Virus record (IMG/VR): IMGVR_UViG_3300027896_000001
Location: 62,001 to 126,000 of that record
From: a virus
Strand: one strand, 5' to 3'
DNA length: 64,000 nt
Shown here: piece after piece, positions 16,585 to 24,823 of the stretch
How positions within the stretch are numbered: the first letter of the stretch is position 1
Layout of the letters: every line of letters starts with the position of its first letter
The notes under the pieces: generated by a model
Seen by the model: the letters and a program-made list of their open reading frames with translations, nothing else
The model's database searches: none
Told to the model about the DNA's origin: nothing
Translations under genes and position numbers: made by a program

Positions 16585-17340
16585 TTAAAAATCTTCTACA
16601 TCAGGAACATGAGGAACCGCACTCGCATCTTCTCCAATTCCAACATCTCCGTGATCTACTGCTCCAGCGAATGATGGAGCATCGGAGGTATCAGAAGCCG
16701 GCGGCGGCACGCTTGGTCCTGGCAACACGAAGGTTTCGCTTTTATCGCCTTTTCTTGCCTGGACAATATTTTTAACCGTAAGGCGCGGTTTGCCGTCTCT
16801 GCCGAGAACTTCATCTACTATTGCCATTATTTGTTCCTTCATCTTGTGATCTTTCACAAGTTTGAAAGAACCATCGCGCTGTTCTTCGAAATCAGCCTGA
16901 AGATACTCGTGTATCCATTCAGGAGTTATAGAAATGCTCTTTGCTCCGGTTAATGCATAAAGGCGCGGTTTTGTAAACCTCATTATTTTATCAATTGCTT
17001 CTTGTGATGGCGGTTTTCCATCCGCAGTGGGACCTGGAGAAAGAACGATATTCATGAAAATACCGGATCCTTGTGGAACGCGCGGCGTTCCATCTACGAC
17101 TTTTAAATTAATGGTAAGATTAAGACTTTTCTTTTCAGCTGATATGAAAATATCAGGAAACTGTTTTGCATCTTCGCCTTTTTTACGATAGGCAAAAGTG
17201 GTGATTTCGCACAGGTAGTTTCCGGGTGCCGATATAGGAATCGCCTTTAATTCAATAGGCGCCCTATCAACAGAATTTTGTACCGCTTGTTTTTGCTCTT
17301 CGCTCTGAGCTGAAAAAAAGCGACTTAGTGCATCTCCCAT
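16585..17340 (-). CDS. Putative single-stranded DNA-binding protein
   Basis: 251 residues with GGAGG before the ATG. Residues 30-110 are beta-rich (GNYLCEITTFAYRKK, LNLTINLKVVDG, GIFMNIVLSP), compatible with an OB fold. The C-terminus is a flexible, acidic, Pro-rich tail ending VPHVPDVEDF, similar in character to the acidic tip of SSB proteins that recruits partner enzymes. It lies beside the primase-helicase gene and has its own promoter-like motif and terminator, so it may be expressed at high level. OB fold and function are inferred. Confidence 0.45.
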   Translation of the reverse strand: MGDALSRFFSAQSEEQKQAVQNSVDRAPIELKAIPISAPGNYLCEITTFAYRKKGEDAKQFPDIFISAEKKSLNLTINLKVVDGTPRVPQGSGIFMNIVLSPGPTADGKPPSQEAIDKIMRFTKPRLYALTGAKSISITPEWIHEYLQADFEEQRDGSFKLVKDHKMKEQIMAIVDEVLGRDGKPRLTVKNIVQARKGDKSETFVLPGPSVPPPASDTSDAPSFAGAVDHGDVGIGEDASAVPHVPDVEDF

Positions 17341-17367
17341 TTAATCCTCCAATTCAGGTTAAAAGTA

Positions 17368-17385
17368 CCATAATTGTTATTACAA
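17368..17385 (-). promoter_or_regulatory. Candidate phage promoter motif
   Basis: Minus-strand TTGTAATAACAATTATGG, matching the motif at 3792 and 41703, about 30 bases before the 251-residue gene and downstream of the 229-residue gene. Confidence 0.45.
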
Positions 17386-17406
17386 AAAACTTAAGCTAAT
17401 AACTTA

Positions 17407-18096
17407 TTAAAAAGGCAATTCATCATCCTCAGTTACATAGGTTCTTTGAACGGTATTAGTCCCTATTGGATCAAATTGAGTCAGGAACTTTTCGACATCG
17501 ATTTCAGGTCCTTTTATTTTTTCCCAATCGGTGTCTATAACGTCTATTGGGTCTCTGCGTCCCCAAAACTCATATTCTATCCTTATTGGATCTATTTCAA
17601 TTCCAAACGGTTCAGGATCGAATAATTTAAATTTGTCAAGAACCCATTGAGGAACATACTCTTTTTTATGAGCATTTATCACATCATCATCAGTTGCTAA
17701 AAGAATGGCGACCATTTCCCTTTCAAGCCAATCTCCTTTTTTTAATACATCTATTCTGAATACAGAATGAACCTGGAGATATTGCTTTAATCCTGGGGAA
17801 AGGCTGATTATTTCCTGTAACATTTTTTGACGATATGAATTTCTTTTTGTCACCTCAAATAAAAATGCAGTATATTGCTGAGCAGTGTTTTCAATTCTTT
17901 CGCAAAAACCGCAATTTATATAAAAATTACATAATTGTTGAAGCTCGTTGTTTTTCCAATCATTCCAATTTATATACTCTTTTTTTTCCAAATTTTTAAC
18001 TAGCTCCGAAAGCCTTCCGCGCCTCTTGATTGATTTTAGCATTAGATTGAGCCGCTGAATATTCGAGAATATTAGATGTCTGTGCATTGTCTCCAA
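17407..18096 (-). CDS. Hypothetical replication-block protein with SSB-like tail
   Basis: Up to 229 residues; the start is uncertain because the frame overlaps the primase-helicase gene by 100 bases and a downstream start near 18042 or 17984 is possible. The body is helical with no family I recognise. The last residues VTEDDELPF closely match the C-terminal tip of bacterial SSB (acidic residues then P-F). That tip binds replication proteins in bacteria, so this protein may dock on the same partners. It follows the primase-helicase directly. Confidence 0.6.
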   Translation of the reverse strand: METMHRHLIFSNIQRLNLMLKSIKRRGRLSELVKNLEKKEYINWNDWKNNELQQLCNFYINCGFCERIENTAQQYTAFLFEVTKRNSYRQKMLQEIISLSPGLKQYLQVHSVFRIDVLKKGDWLEREMVAILLATDDDVINAHKKEYVPQWVLDKFKLFDPEPFGIEIDPIRIEYEFWGRRDPIDVIDTDWEKIKGPEIDVEKFLTQFDPIGTNTVQRTYVTEDDELPF

Positions 18097-21000
18097 GCTC
18101 CAATCTTTTTGTCAACCAGTTATTGAATTGGATTGTTTTTCTATACGTTCCTTTTTTTGTTCTTGAAAAACAATTTCTTGAAGTCAACAGCCCTATTAAT
18201 TTGGGAAGTGCTTCAAATATTTTTAACCCCGTACTGGTGCTTTGATCTGTTTTTGCATCAGGTATTGAGACGAGCCGTGTTTGCACTCTTTCAAGATAAT
18301 CATAAAATACCTGTTGAATATGTTTATCTGTAAATTCCTCTTCGTGGACAAGTTCTTCAACGTCGATATATTTACAGATATTCTCCATGAAAGACATATC
18401 TCCAAGTTTTTCCTTCTTGTATTTCATTTTAGAATAATCATCCAATCGCATGTTTTTGTGGCAATATAGATAATTAAGAAACTCTACAATGAAATCGATA
18501 TGTTCTTTCTTTACAAATATTTTATTCCAATCATCATCAGGAATTGAATAAACCATAGACGCCACTGATACTGAAAGGCGCACAAGTTTGGCTCTCATTT
18601 CTTGATTTACAAGTTGTGTGGATGAATGATATCTTTGCATCATTTCAATTTGGGCTTCATTGATTTTTTCTTCAAAACCCTCTTCGAAAATAATGTCTTC
18701 CGGCTTTCTTGAATAAACCCACCGTATCAATGTTTGGCACTGAAACTCGGTGAACTCGGTGGCTATTGCTTCATAAGATGCCGAAAATTCTTTTACATCA
18801 ACATCATCTTCCCTTACCACAAACCCAATATCGAATCTTGCAAGTATTTCATCCTTGAAACACAAATCCTTAAGGAACTGTATTCCATATGTCGGACTTT
18901 TAACATCCTCGGATTTCCATGTTCTTTTGTTTGACAACATGATTTTACGAGTTCTTGCAACCATTCGTCCTGAAACAATACCATCGATTGACGCTATTCC
19001 GTCTGATCGGCATCCGGTAAGGTCTGTTAATGTTGATTCGGTTATATTGCTAAGTTCGTCTATTATTACAAGCCCGCCATCATTCATGGGTATTTTTCCC
19101 CATGAAATTCCATTTTTATTATTGAATGAAGTCATGCCGCCAAGCAACCCGGACCTCGTTACCGCGCTGGAACCAATGATGAAATCTCCAATTTTATAAT
19201 GATTATGAAGAAATCTTGACACCATTGTTTTACATGTGCGGGTATCTCCGGCTATGATGGATTCAAGCCATCCTCTAGTTATTGCCGGCAATAATTTTTT
19301 GTTGTGAATTTCCAATGGGGAGAAAAAAGTGAGATCGTTTATAAGGAAAAGCTCACGTCTTCCACTTACACCTGCCGCATTGGCAAAAATATCATGTCGT
19401 CTTTTGATATGTTCTTTAAGTGTTTCATTTGCTTTAGGCCTGAAAACCTGAAGAATTTCATGAGTAGCTTCGTCCATTTTAAAAGTTTCAATGCATGTGG
19501 CTATAGGTTCAGCCTTGTAAATAAATAAAACAGCTTCCTGCCCATCCCACGCCTGAGTTTGAAATGCTTCAAATTTATAAGACCTATTCGGGTAGATATC
19601 ATCTTCTCCGTCCATATAAGCTTCGATATCTATCTGCGCCCCGCCTGTGTTTACAGACTTCTGAGATTCTCCATATTCATTAACATCCTTGGATAGCCGC
19701 ACATGGAGAAGTTTTCCGGGAGGAACCGAACCTTCTCCTATTACAACGGAATTACATCTTGAATTTATTCCGCATAAATCCATCTGTTGTTGTACTTTTT
19801 GTTTATGCGTCACTTCTATTAATCCAAGAATGTCATGTTCCGTTATTTTGATATAACTTCTGTCATTCGTATATTCTTTAGGAATTTCTCTTACAAAATT
19901 AAATGTAAGAGAATGTTCTGTTTCAAAATTTGGCAATGTCGGTAACATGCAATTAGCGCACATTCCCATCTTTTTCTTTTCCATACTGCATCCCATATGA
20001 AGGCATTCTACTACCACTTGTTTGGGATACAATAATGCATTACAGTTAAAATCACTTACAGACGCTATAAGTTCAACAGCCCTTGTTCCTCCATTAGAGA
20101 AATATTTTGGCATTCTGCATTCCTGTATAGTAACTTTAAAAATTTCTTTTTTAGTCCTGTCCAAATTTTGAGTATAAACCATTAATGATTCGACAAGTTT
20201 TTCAAACCTTAATTTTGCCGTATCATTAAAACCGTTCTTTTTCATATAATCAGTAAAATCTTTTTCAATCCTTTTAATTTTTTTCTTATCACCGACAGTG
20301 ATTTCTTTTACCAAGTTAGGATCTAACCCATATGGGTTAGTCTCTGACTTATCCAGATTGACGATTTTGATTTGCTTTGCGTACGGATAGAGGGACTTGG
20401 CGAGTTTGCCGGCGGCGATGATTCCCGCCTCATCTGAATCGAGGCAGATGACAATTTCCTTTCCCATGAATATCTGCCGTGCGCGCTCCTGCCCGAAGAC
20501 CCTGTCGACATCTGTTATTGCTTCAGAACCGAACGTGACACCGTTGATGCCGAAAGCGTTGGCGCAATAGGTATCCGGCTCTCCGCCGAAGAAATAGATA
20601 ACCTGATGTGTAAAATTGTTGATTGGAACCGGGCCGTTTTGATAACCCTTATAGGGATAACTCCATTTGTAATCGGGATTTCCGCGCGGATCGTACGCCT
20701 TGATGTTGATGCAGTCACCTTCCGCATTAATGACGGGGAAGATGAACTTGCCGCGGTCATTGACGCCAAGGCGGTATTTCTTTATTTCTTCAGGAGTGAT
20801 TTTTCTTGTTTCGTACAGATAGGCCAGATCGACAGGACTGTTGAGAAGTTTTTCGACATATCCATCGATTTCCGCTTTCGGAATTGTTATCGCTTGTTTT
20901 GCGAATTCAAGAAGTTCGCCTGATAGTATGTGTCTTTTTCCCGTGCTTTTAAATCTTTCGTTTTGCAGCATTTCGCTAAGCGTGCGAAGTTCCTGGCAGT

Positions 21001-21382
21001 TTTTCTCGTAATCAGGATCAGTTGTTGATGTTGAGAATTTTATCGATGCGCTCGCCGCGATTCCTAGGAAGTCGATAACCCAATCGGTATAACTGTCGCA
21101 ATTTGGTCCTTTAATATTTTCTGTCCAGTAGCTTTGAAGATTTCCTTTTATTCCGCACGCAAAGCAGTGCCACTTCCCCGTCCTGTTGTCCACCGATAGC
21201 GATGGATGAGTATCAACGCCTTTACCATGGGCCTCTCCATTCCAGCAATGGAAATTGCCGTTGGCACCCTTCTTCCACCCCAGCTTTTCATAAAGCTGAT
21301 GATAATGATTCTCCGATAATATTTCCACTGTTGCGAACAATGCCTTTAAATCATCTTTTTTAATTTTATATTTATCTCCCAT
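17996..21382 (-). CDS. DnaG-type primase fused to MCM-type AAA+ helicase
   Basis: 1128 residues with AGGAGG upstream. Residues 25-80 form a CHC2-like zinc finger (FHCWNGEAHG..WHCFACGIKG). About 200-345 is a DnaG core with TOPRIM motifs FGGEPDT (near 267) and CLDSDEAG (near 315). A zinc cluster CLHMGCS..CANCM follows near 460-480, then an OB-like region (500-630). The C-terminal half is an MCM-like AAA+ domain: Walker A AGDTRTCKT (712-719), Walker B GLVIIDEL (769-776), sensor 1 LSNKRT (816-821) and arginine finger ILARFD (846-851). The order zinc-OB-ATPase is that of MCM. The protein should unwind and prime at the phage fork. A DnaG-MCM fusion is unusual; known phage MCM fusions use archaeal-type primases. 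Confidence 0.85.
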   Translation of the reverse strand: MGDKYKIKKDDLKALFATVEILSENHYHQLYEKLGWKKGANGNFHCWNGEAHGKGVDTHPSLSVDNRTGKWHCFACGIKGNLQSYWTENIKGPNCDSYTDWVIDFLGIAASASIKFSTSTTDPDYEKNCQELRTLSEMLQNERFKSTGKRHILSGELLEFAKQAITIPKAEIDGYVEKLLNSPVDLAYLYETRKITPEEIKKYRLGVNDRGKFIFPVINAEGDCINIKAYDPRGNPDYKWSYPYKGYQNGPVPINNFTHQVIYFFGGEPDTYCANAFGINGVTFGSEAITDVDRVFGQERARQIFMGKEIVICLDSDEAGIIAAGKLAKSLYPYAKQIKIVNLDKSETNPYGLDPNLVKEITVGDKKKIKRIEKDFTDYMKKNGFNDTAKLRFEKLVESLMVYTQNLDRTKKEIFKVTIQECRMPKYFSNGGTRAVELIASVSDFNCNALLYPKQVVVECLHMGCSMEKKKMGMCANCMLPTLPNFETEHSLTFNFVREIPKEYTNDRSYIKITEHDILGLIEVTHKQKVQQQMDLCGINSRCNSVVIGEGSVPPGKLLHVRLSKDVNEYGESQKSVNTGGAQIDIEAYMDGEDDIYPNRSYKFEAFQTQAWDGQEAVLFIYKAEPIATCIETFKMDEATHEILQVFRPKANETLKEHIKRRHDIFANAAGVSGRRELFLINDLTFFSPLEIHNKKLLPAITRGWLESIIAGDTRTCKTMVSRFLHNHYKIGDFIIGSSAVTRSGLLGGMTSFNNKNGISWGKIPMNDGGLVIIDELSNITESTLTDLTGCRSDGIASIDGIVSGRMVARTRKIMLSNKRTWKSEDVKSPTYGIQFLKDLCFKDEILARFDIGFVVREDDVDVKEFSASYEAIATEFTEFQCQTLIRWVYSRKPEDIIFEEGFEEKINEAQIEMMQRYHSSTQLVNQEMRAKLVRLSVSVASMVYSIPDDDWNKIFVKKEHIDFIVEFLNYLYCHKNMRLDDYSKMKYKKEKLGDMSFMENICKYIDVEELVHEEEFTDKHIQQVFYDYLERVQTRLVSIPDAKTDQSTSTGLKIFEALPKLIGLLTSRNCFSRTKKGTYRKTIQFNNWLTKRLELGDNAQTSNILEYSAAQSNAKINQEARKAFGAS

Positions 21383-21401
21383 AATACCTCCTAATAAATA
21401 A

Positions 21402-21432
21402 AAAGACCTTCAGAAATGATCTAAAGGTCTTT
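21402..21432 (-). terminator. Hairpin terminator overlapping a stop codon
   Basis: AAAGACCTT pairs with AAGGTCTTT around a 13-base loop. It spans the stop of the 102-residue gene and precedes the primase-helicase gene. Confidence 0.6.
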
Positions 21433-21739
21433 ATGATTTTGCTGGTGCGGGATTTTGTGGTGGAATTTGCGGGCCGACGCCTGATAAAAGATCTTGTTCT
21501 TCTGGTTGTTGGTTTTGTGCAGGATGGTCTGTTTCTTCTGCTCTTATTGTCACCCTTCCATTACTCATTGGGGCTACTTCGATATTTCCATTTCTTTTAG
21601 GGATTACTGTTATTACTGATACAAATCTGTCTTTAATTTTAATTGCTATCTCCGCATTGTTTGAAAAGCCCTCTGACTGATGAATTTGATACTCAATTCC
21701 ATTTGACAACTTGCCTGAAAAAACTATTGTTTCTGCCAT
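21431..21739 (-). CDS. Hypothetical protein
   Basis: 102 residues with AAAGGAG upstream. The first 65 residues alternate strands (ETIVFSGKLSNGIEYQIHQ, RFVSVITVIPKRNGN) and look like a small beta sandwich; the rest is a Pro/Gln-rich flexible tail. No family is recognised. It has a terminator at its stop. Confidence 0.6.
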   Translation of the reverse strand: MAETIVFSGKLSNGIEYQIHQSEGFSNNAEIAIKIKDRFVSVITVIPKRNGNIEVAPMSNGRVTIRAEETDHPAQNQQPEEQDLLSGVGPQIPPQNPAPAKS

Positions 21740-21830
21740 GAGGTTATCTCCTTTCTTAAACGAATATACAATTCAAAACAATGACTGTCTATAAAAAAGA
21801 AGTTAATAATTCATTTAATTTTTTGCATAA

Positions 21831-21871
21831 CAATTGGTGGTATATTGATTAAAATATACCACCACAAATTG
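21831..21871 (-). terminator. Long hairpin, probable terminator
   Basis: AATTGGTGGTATATT pairs almost perfectly with AATATACCACCACAAATT around a 5-6-base loop, just after the stop of the 86-residue gene on the minus strand. No long T-run follows. Confidence 0.55.
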
Positions 21872-21880
21872 TATTTTTAG

Positions 21881-22141
21881 TTAAACGCTTTTTTTTGTTT
21901 TTTCATTTTTTTTTCTTTCTTTTTCTTTTTCATCATTAAACTCCCTTATCCATTTATTTACCGCCTTTATCACCGTCTTGTCAACTTTCCATAGACGGCC
22001 AAGAAATACACAGCAGGAAACTCCTTCAGGTATTCCGTGAATATTTCTATGTATTCTTTTCCATTCTTCAAATTTTATGGTGGCTCTTCTATAAGAACAC
22101 CATCTCAATGCCTCTTTATTCGTTGAACATAATCTTGTCAA
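21881..22141 (-). CDS. Small basic protein
   Basis: 86 residues from a TTG start that overlaps the stop of the previous gene, with GGAGG six bases upstream. The middle (RRATIKFEEWKRIHRNIHG) is Trp/Arg-rich and the C-terminus is a Lys/Glu run (DEKEKERKKNEKTKKSV). It may be a nucleic-acid-binding accessory protein; no family is recognised. Confidence 0.55.
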   Translation of the reverse strand: MTRLCSTNKEALRWCSYRRATIKFEEWKRIHRNIHGIPEGVSCCVFLGRLWKVDKTVIKAVNKWIREFNDEKEKERKKNEKTKKSV

Positions 22142-22497
22142 AAACCACCTCCAGCCCGAATGGAATTACAAACAACTCCGCCGCGCAAGGCGCCCATAAC
22201 ACATTTTCGTCCATAAGCTGGGCATTCCTTGCATTGAGGAATTTGATTAATTTTTATTGATTCTTGTATTTTTTCCATTGCTTCTTTTCTATTAACTCCG
22301 TCAAAAATGTTTATAATCATTGGGTTGTTTAATTTTTTTTCAAATTCTTCTTTTATGCATTTCATCATATAAATAAATTTAGCCCAGTCGTTTTCACTCA
22401 TTGTTAAAGCTGGGGTCAACGAGACAGTCGGAACAGACATGTTTTTTATAATAGCAGCTAATTCTATTGCTTCTTTTTTTAATTCCGTATTGACCAT
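22138..22497 (-). CDS. Hypothetical protein with C-terminal Cys cluster
   Basis: 119 residues, helical for the first 85, then CKECPAYGRKC and a further Cys, which could hold zinc or an iron-sulfur cluster, and a Gly-rich end. It is coupled to the downstream 86-residue gene by a 4-base overlap. No family is recognised. Confidence 0.6.
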   Translation of the reverse strand: MVNTELKKEAIELAAIIKNMSVPTVSLTPALTMSENDWAKFIYMMKCIKEEFEKKLNNPMIINIFDGVNRKEAMEKIQESIKINQIPQCKECPAYGRKCVMGALRGGVVCNSIRAGGGF

Positions 22498-22522
22498 AGT
22501 TTCTCCTGTTTATTTAATGTTT

Positions 22523-23371
22523 TTATTCTTCACTATCTCCTAATATTTGTCCGCCCCCAGTTTCCCCTTCTGCGTCCATTCCAAAAAGAGTTTCTGATAA
22601 TTTTGCTATTAAACTTTTTACTATTTTTGTTGGAATATTGGGATTTTTTCCATCATGCATTCCATCAGGAATTTTATATAAACTATCAACAGGGGATATG
22701 TTCATTTTATAAGCAACACACAAAACAGTAAAGCGTTCCAAATCGTGCGTATTAAAGCATGAATGTGCTGCTAAAATGTGTATTATTTCTGCAGATTTTT
22801 CTTTTACATAATCGTAATAATCAATAAATTTTTTAAATTTTTCGTTGTTTGGATTTTCTATTTTTCCCAATTCTTTTATTATTAATTCAGTCGCAGTTTG
22901 ATATTCATCAATCTGCGCCATTTTCTTTCGATGAGATTCAGGAAAAATGGAAGGATCGATTTTATATTTTTCGATAATCGGAATATGAATATTAAGAAGA
23001 TTTCTTCCTGTTTGTGTGGCTTTAATCATATTTTCCATCATGTCCTTATAAAACCCGTATTCCGCATATCCTATTTTTCTTTTTAATGATTTATTTATGC
23101 ATATTACCATTATACAATCCAGTTTAAAACCATCATTCGAAAGAACGCTTTGATCGTATTTTTCAAAAAAATTAATTCCATAATCTCCTTCAGCCTGGTG
23201 TATGCTTTGTTTTACGGATTTTTTATCAAGCCCTAAAGAATCAGACATTTTATAAAGATCTAATAGAAAATTTTTTACAGAATAATAATAATGTTTTCCT
23301 TCTTTTTTAATATCACTTTCTGTTATTAAAAATCTTTTCTTTTTTCTTGTAAAAAAAGATAATAAATGCAT
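22523..23371 (-). CDS. Hypothetical protein heading the replication operon
   Basis: 282 residues with GAAGGGA before the ATG. The N-terminus is very basic (FFTRKKKRFLITESDIKKEG), the centre helical, and the end acidic and Gly-rich (GMDAEGETGGGQILGDSEE). It is the first gene leftward of the AT-rich dyad region, the position where phage initiators or regulators are often found, but no initiator motif is visible. Confidence 0.6.
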   Translation of the reverse strand: MHLLSFFTRKKKRFLITESDIKKEGKHYYYSVKNFLLDLYKMSDSLGLDKKSVKQSIHQAEGDYGINFFEKYDQSVLSNDGFKLDCIMVICINKSLKRKIGYAEYGFYKDMMENMIKATQTGRNLLNIHIPIIEKYKIDPSIFPESHRKKMAQIDEYQTATELIIKELGKIENPNNEKFKKFIDYYDYVKEKSAEIIHILAAHSCFNTHDLERFTVLCVAYKMNISPVDSLYKIPDGMHDGKNPNIPTKIVKSLIAKLSETLFGMDAEGETGGGQILGDSEE

Positions 23372-23427
23372 GGTATTTTCCCTTCAGTTTAGGTGTCGAA
23401 ATTTAATTAAAAATAACACTTTTTATG

Positions 23428-23642
23428 TTACAAAAAAGATAGGTTTCATCGCTTTTTTGTAAAAAAATAAAATTTTATTAATCGATTAAATTAAGAAACG
23501 CTCTAGTGAAAACTATCATTTCCGTAATTAAGAAATCAAATTACAAAAATGATAGATTTTGCAAAAGCATTTTTTAATTTAAACGTTTAAAAATACTTTT
23601 TGGAAAAATAAAAAAACCATAAAACCTAACATTTTCGTAATT
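23428..23642. repeat. Iteron-like 20-base motif, four copies
   Basis: Consensus AATTACRAAAATGATAGNTTT: plus-strand copies at 23428-23446 and 23539-23560, minus-strand copies at 23508-23529 and 23621-23642. Copies two and three form an inverted pair eight to nine bases apart. The arrangement suggests a DNA-binding protein site cluster. Confidence 0.6.
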
Positions 23643-23717
23643 AATATTATTTATTAATAGAATTTTATATCTTATGTTGTATCAAATAATTACAAATTGG
23701 CTTAATTTTTGCTTCGT

Positions 23718-23788
23718 ATATACGTGAAAAATATATACATAACCTGTTAAAAAATCAACATGTTATATATATACATTTTCACGTATAT
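23718..23788. repeat. Large AT-rich inverted repeat
   Basis: ATATACGTGAAAA (23718-23730) pairs perfectly with 23776-23788, and the next 13 bases inward pair with one or two mismatches, leaving a loop of about 18 bases. It could extrude as a cruciform or mark an origin. Confidence 0.6.
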
Positions 23789-24056
23789 GTGTGTGTTTTT
23801 CTCTTTTGAGTCTTATCTTATTTTTTAAAATATTTTTTTTAAAAGTTCCCTTCGTTTTTTATGTATGAAGTTTCAGAATATTCATTTGTTTTTTTTATTC
23901 AAACCCCAAAAGAGAAAACCTGAATTTTTAATAATTTTAATTTAACGTTTAAGTTACCATAAGACACAAATTAAAATCAATGCTATCACGCGTCCTCCAA
24001 TCTTGAAGCAGGAGCCGCTAGGAAGGCCTCCAGCAGCTCCAGGTGATATTACTCGA

Positions 24057-24593
24057 TCAGGAACCCGCTCCAACATCAACGGCTTCCTGTACCTTCAATT
24101 CGGGCTGTCCGTCAACGTTCGTAATGCTGTGGATTTCCTCGGATCCTTCCGGATTGATATCCACACCTTCACCTGGCTTCAGGACAATCAGGTCGTCCAC
24201 AAACCTGATTCCAGTGTTTTTTCTGAAACCGGTGGCTTCAACAATGATTACAGGCTCGGGCTTATTGTCCATCGGTTCCCACGACCCCGAGGTGGGAATT
24301 TCCGACGCTGTTGATGTGCAAATTCGAAGCAAAATGTTGTTGGTCTTGTGCCGGCACGGTTGTTCAAGCACGACGAACTCGTGTTTGGTTTTTTTAACGA
24401 CAATTTTCTTTGGCTCCGCCTTGATAACCCTGCCACCAACCACCTTAGCGGGGTTGGATTTATTTAGACCAACTTTCCGGCAAACTGAGCCGGCGTCATC
24501 GATCCCTAAAAGTAAGACCTTCCCAAATTTATCGTCATTACTCATCGTTAGCCCTGGAGTGATTTTTCCATGGCAATACTCGAATGTCTTCAT
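24057..24593 (-). CDS. Hypothetical protein
   Basis: 178 residues with AGAAGGA nine bases before the ATG. It is GC-richer than nearby genes and contains strands and glycines typical of a beta protein (GKVLLLGIDDAGSVCRK, RFVDDLIVLKPGEGVD) and one CxxC-free pair of cysteines. The VLKPGEGVDI and VGAGS ends hint at a small beta barrel. No family is recognised. It is divergent from the RNA polymerase gene and has a promoter-like motif and a hairpin in its leader. Confidence 0.6.
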   Translation of the reverse strand: MKTFEYCHGKITPGLTMSNDDKFGKVLLLGIDDAGSVCRKVGLNKSNPAKVVGGRVIKAEPKKIVVKKTKHEFVVLEQPCRHKTNNILLRICTSTASEIPTSGSWEPMDNKPEPVIIVEATGFRKNTGIRFVDDLIVLKPGEGVDINPEGSEEIHSITNVDGQPELKVQEAVDVGAGS

Positions 24594-24653
24594 GATGTTG
24601 GATCCTTCTGTTAAAGTTGACTAAAAATGATGTTGTGGACTTTTAAAACGCTT

Positions 24654-24674
24654 CAGCATACCTCCTTTATGCTG
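24654..24674 (-). promoter_or_regulatory. Leader hairpin with SD-like loop
   Basis: On the minus strand CAGCATA-AAGGAGG-TATGCTG forms a 7-base stem displaying AAGGAGG in the loop, between the promoter-like motif at 24709 and the 178-residue gene. It might bind ribosomes or act as a leader control element. Confidence 0.4.
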
Positions 24675-24708
24675 GATGAAAAATTAAATTTTATTTTAAA
24701 GTTTTCTT

Positions 24709-24727
24709 CCAATATTGTTATGTCATA
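24709..24727 (-). promoter_or_regulatory. Candidate phage promoter motif
   Basis: Minus-strand TATGACATAACAATATTGG, oriented toward the 178-residue gene; same family as the motifs at 3792, 33115 and 35536. Confidence 0.45.
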
Positions 24728-24823
24728 TTTTTGCGAATAATATCATGAATTATTCAGGTTGTAATAGAAGATGTTTTAATGCTATATTATATAAGAGATA
24801 TTCTAGCTATAAGGTAAAAAGGC

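Larger units (their letters stand above)
23372..24056. other. AT-rich gene-free region, candidate origin/control region
   Basis: About 685 bases without a credible gene and the most AT-rich stretch in the window. It holds four copies of a 20-base motif in inverted pairs, a palindrome TTTAAACGTTTAAA at 23578-23591, and a 71-base inverted repeat at 23718-23788. It precedes the leftward replication genes, a common position for an origin or an early control region. Neither is proven. Confidence 0.5.
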
